The notes below the pieces were generated by a model. The model saw only the letters and a list, made by a program, of their open reading frames with translations. It made no database searches and was not told where the DNA came from. The translations under genes and the position numbers were made by a program. From the NCBI GenBank assembly GCA_000509105.1, contig BAIF02000044.1, positions 1 to 43,607 on the forward strand: a stretch of 43,607 nt of DNA, in the 5' to 3' direction. Positions 43,411-43,607 of the stretch are shown in pieces (the first letter of the stretch is position 1; each line of letters begins with the position of its first letter). The stretch is from Clostridiales bacterium VE202-21 (GTDB lineage: Bacteria > Bacillota > Clostridia > Lachnospirales > Lachnospiraceae).

Positions 43411-43607
43411 GTCGCTCCTTGCGTGGGAGCGTGGATTGAAATCCTTTTATCTGCACAGTTGGCAGATGTTTTTCTTTGTCGCTCCTTGCGTGGGAGCGTG
43501 GATTGAAATTGCTCATGGTCATCTGCTTTAAATGTTAATTTTGTCGCTCCTTGCGTGGGAGCGTGGATTGAAATTCAGGTACACGATTAAATATATAATG
43601 CTCTCTC
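43411..43607 (+). CRISPR. CRISPR array, subtype I-C-like repeats, cut by window end
   Basis: Three identical 32-base repeats at 43411-43442, 43478-43509 and 43543-43574. They start GTCGCTCCTTGCGTGGGAGC and end GTGGATTGAAAT, the I-C type with an eight-base GCTCC..GGAGC stem and an ATTGAAAT 3' handle. Spacers are 35 bases (43443-43477), 33 bases (43510-43542) and at least 33 bases (43575-43607). The leader side is on the left and all repeats are intact, so new spacers are added at 43411. No cas gene is in the window; they may lie to the right or be absent. Confidence 0.95.

Noticed and set aside
41763..43607. A reverse transcriptase beside a CRISPR array, suggesting an RT-Cas1 spacer acquisition system
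   Set aside because: The reverse transcriptase has a maturase domain and is embedded in a complete group II intron with domains V and VI; no Cas1 fusion or cas gene is seen, so it is a self-serving retroelement.

Overview
The window looks like accessory DNA from a gut Firmicute of the Clostridia, probably Lachnospiraceae. The protein families are those of Tn1549/CTn-type integrative conjugative elements (the 'CD11xx' transfer proteins, PcfB, PrgI, DUF4313/4314/5688/6674). Genes have strong AGGAGG-type ribosome sites, many TTG/GTG starts and medium-to-low GC. This host call is inference; there is no rRNA or tRNA to anchor it.

Positions 1-15954 form one co-directional conjugation module. It runs from a DNA methyltransferase and small accessory genes, through a hairpin-rich candidate oriT, MobC and a MOBP-type relaxase, to PcfB, an ArdC-like protein, VirD4, a VirB2-like subunit, a VirB6/TrbL-like protein, PrgI (VirB3-like), VirB4 and a lysozyme+CHAP wall hydrolase. 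Together these supply DNA processing, coupling, the mating channel and cell-wall penetration. No integrase or element end is recognised here, so the element continues outside the window or is broken.

Positions 15955-25409 are a patchwork. There is a YjbR-like gene and the 3' part of an OmpR-type regulator fused in frame to a truncated IS110 transposase. A divergently controlled two-component system faces a CXXC peptide / Fe-S membrane protein / thioredoxin-like lipoprotein operon. A decayed IS701-like copy has intact 17-bp inverted ends and sits inside the remains of an ABC ATPase. Further debris includes an RpoA-CTD-like fragment and a short duplicated segment.

Positions 25410-29487 hold an orphan OmpR-like regulator that lacks its phosphorylation residues, five TGACA direct repeats on one DNA face, a sigma-region-4-like protein and a DinG-type helicase.

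Positions about 29490-38310 look like a Tn554-like unit: three intact tyrosine recombinases, a TnpC/DUF6262-like protein and then a 1,225-residue membrane-associated YobI-like P-loop NTPase as AT-rich cargo. This is the best candidate for an undescribed (possibly defence) system. It abuts an ABC ATPase fragment cut at Walker B, followed by an intact FtsX-type permease. The broken regulator at 16.7 kb and the broken ATPase at 38.4 kb may be the two ends of one former regulator/kinase/ABC module.

Positions 41213-43165 are a group II intron with its own reverse transcriptase, followed by a leader and the first three repeats of a subtype I-C-like CRISPR array that runs off the window. No cas gene is present in the window.
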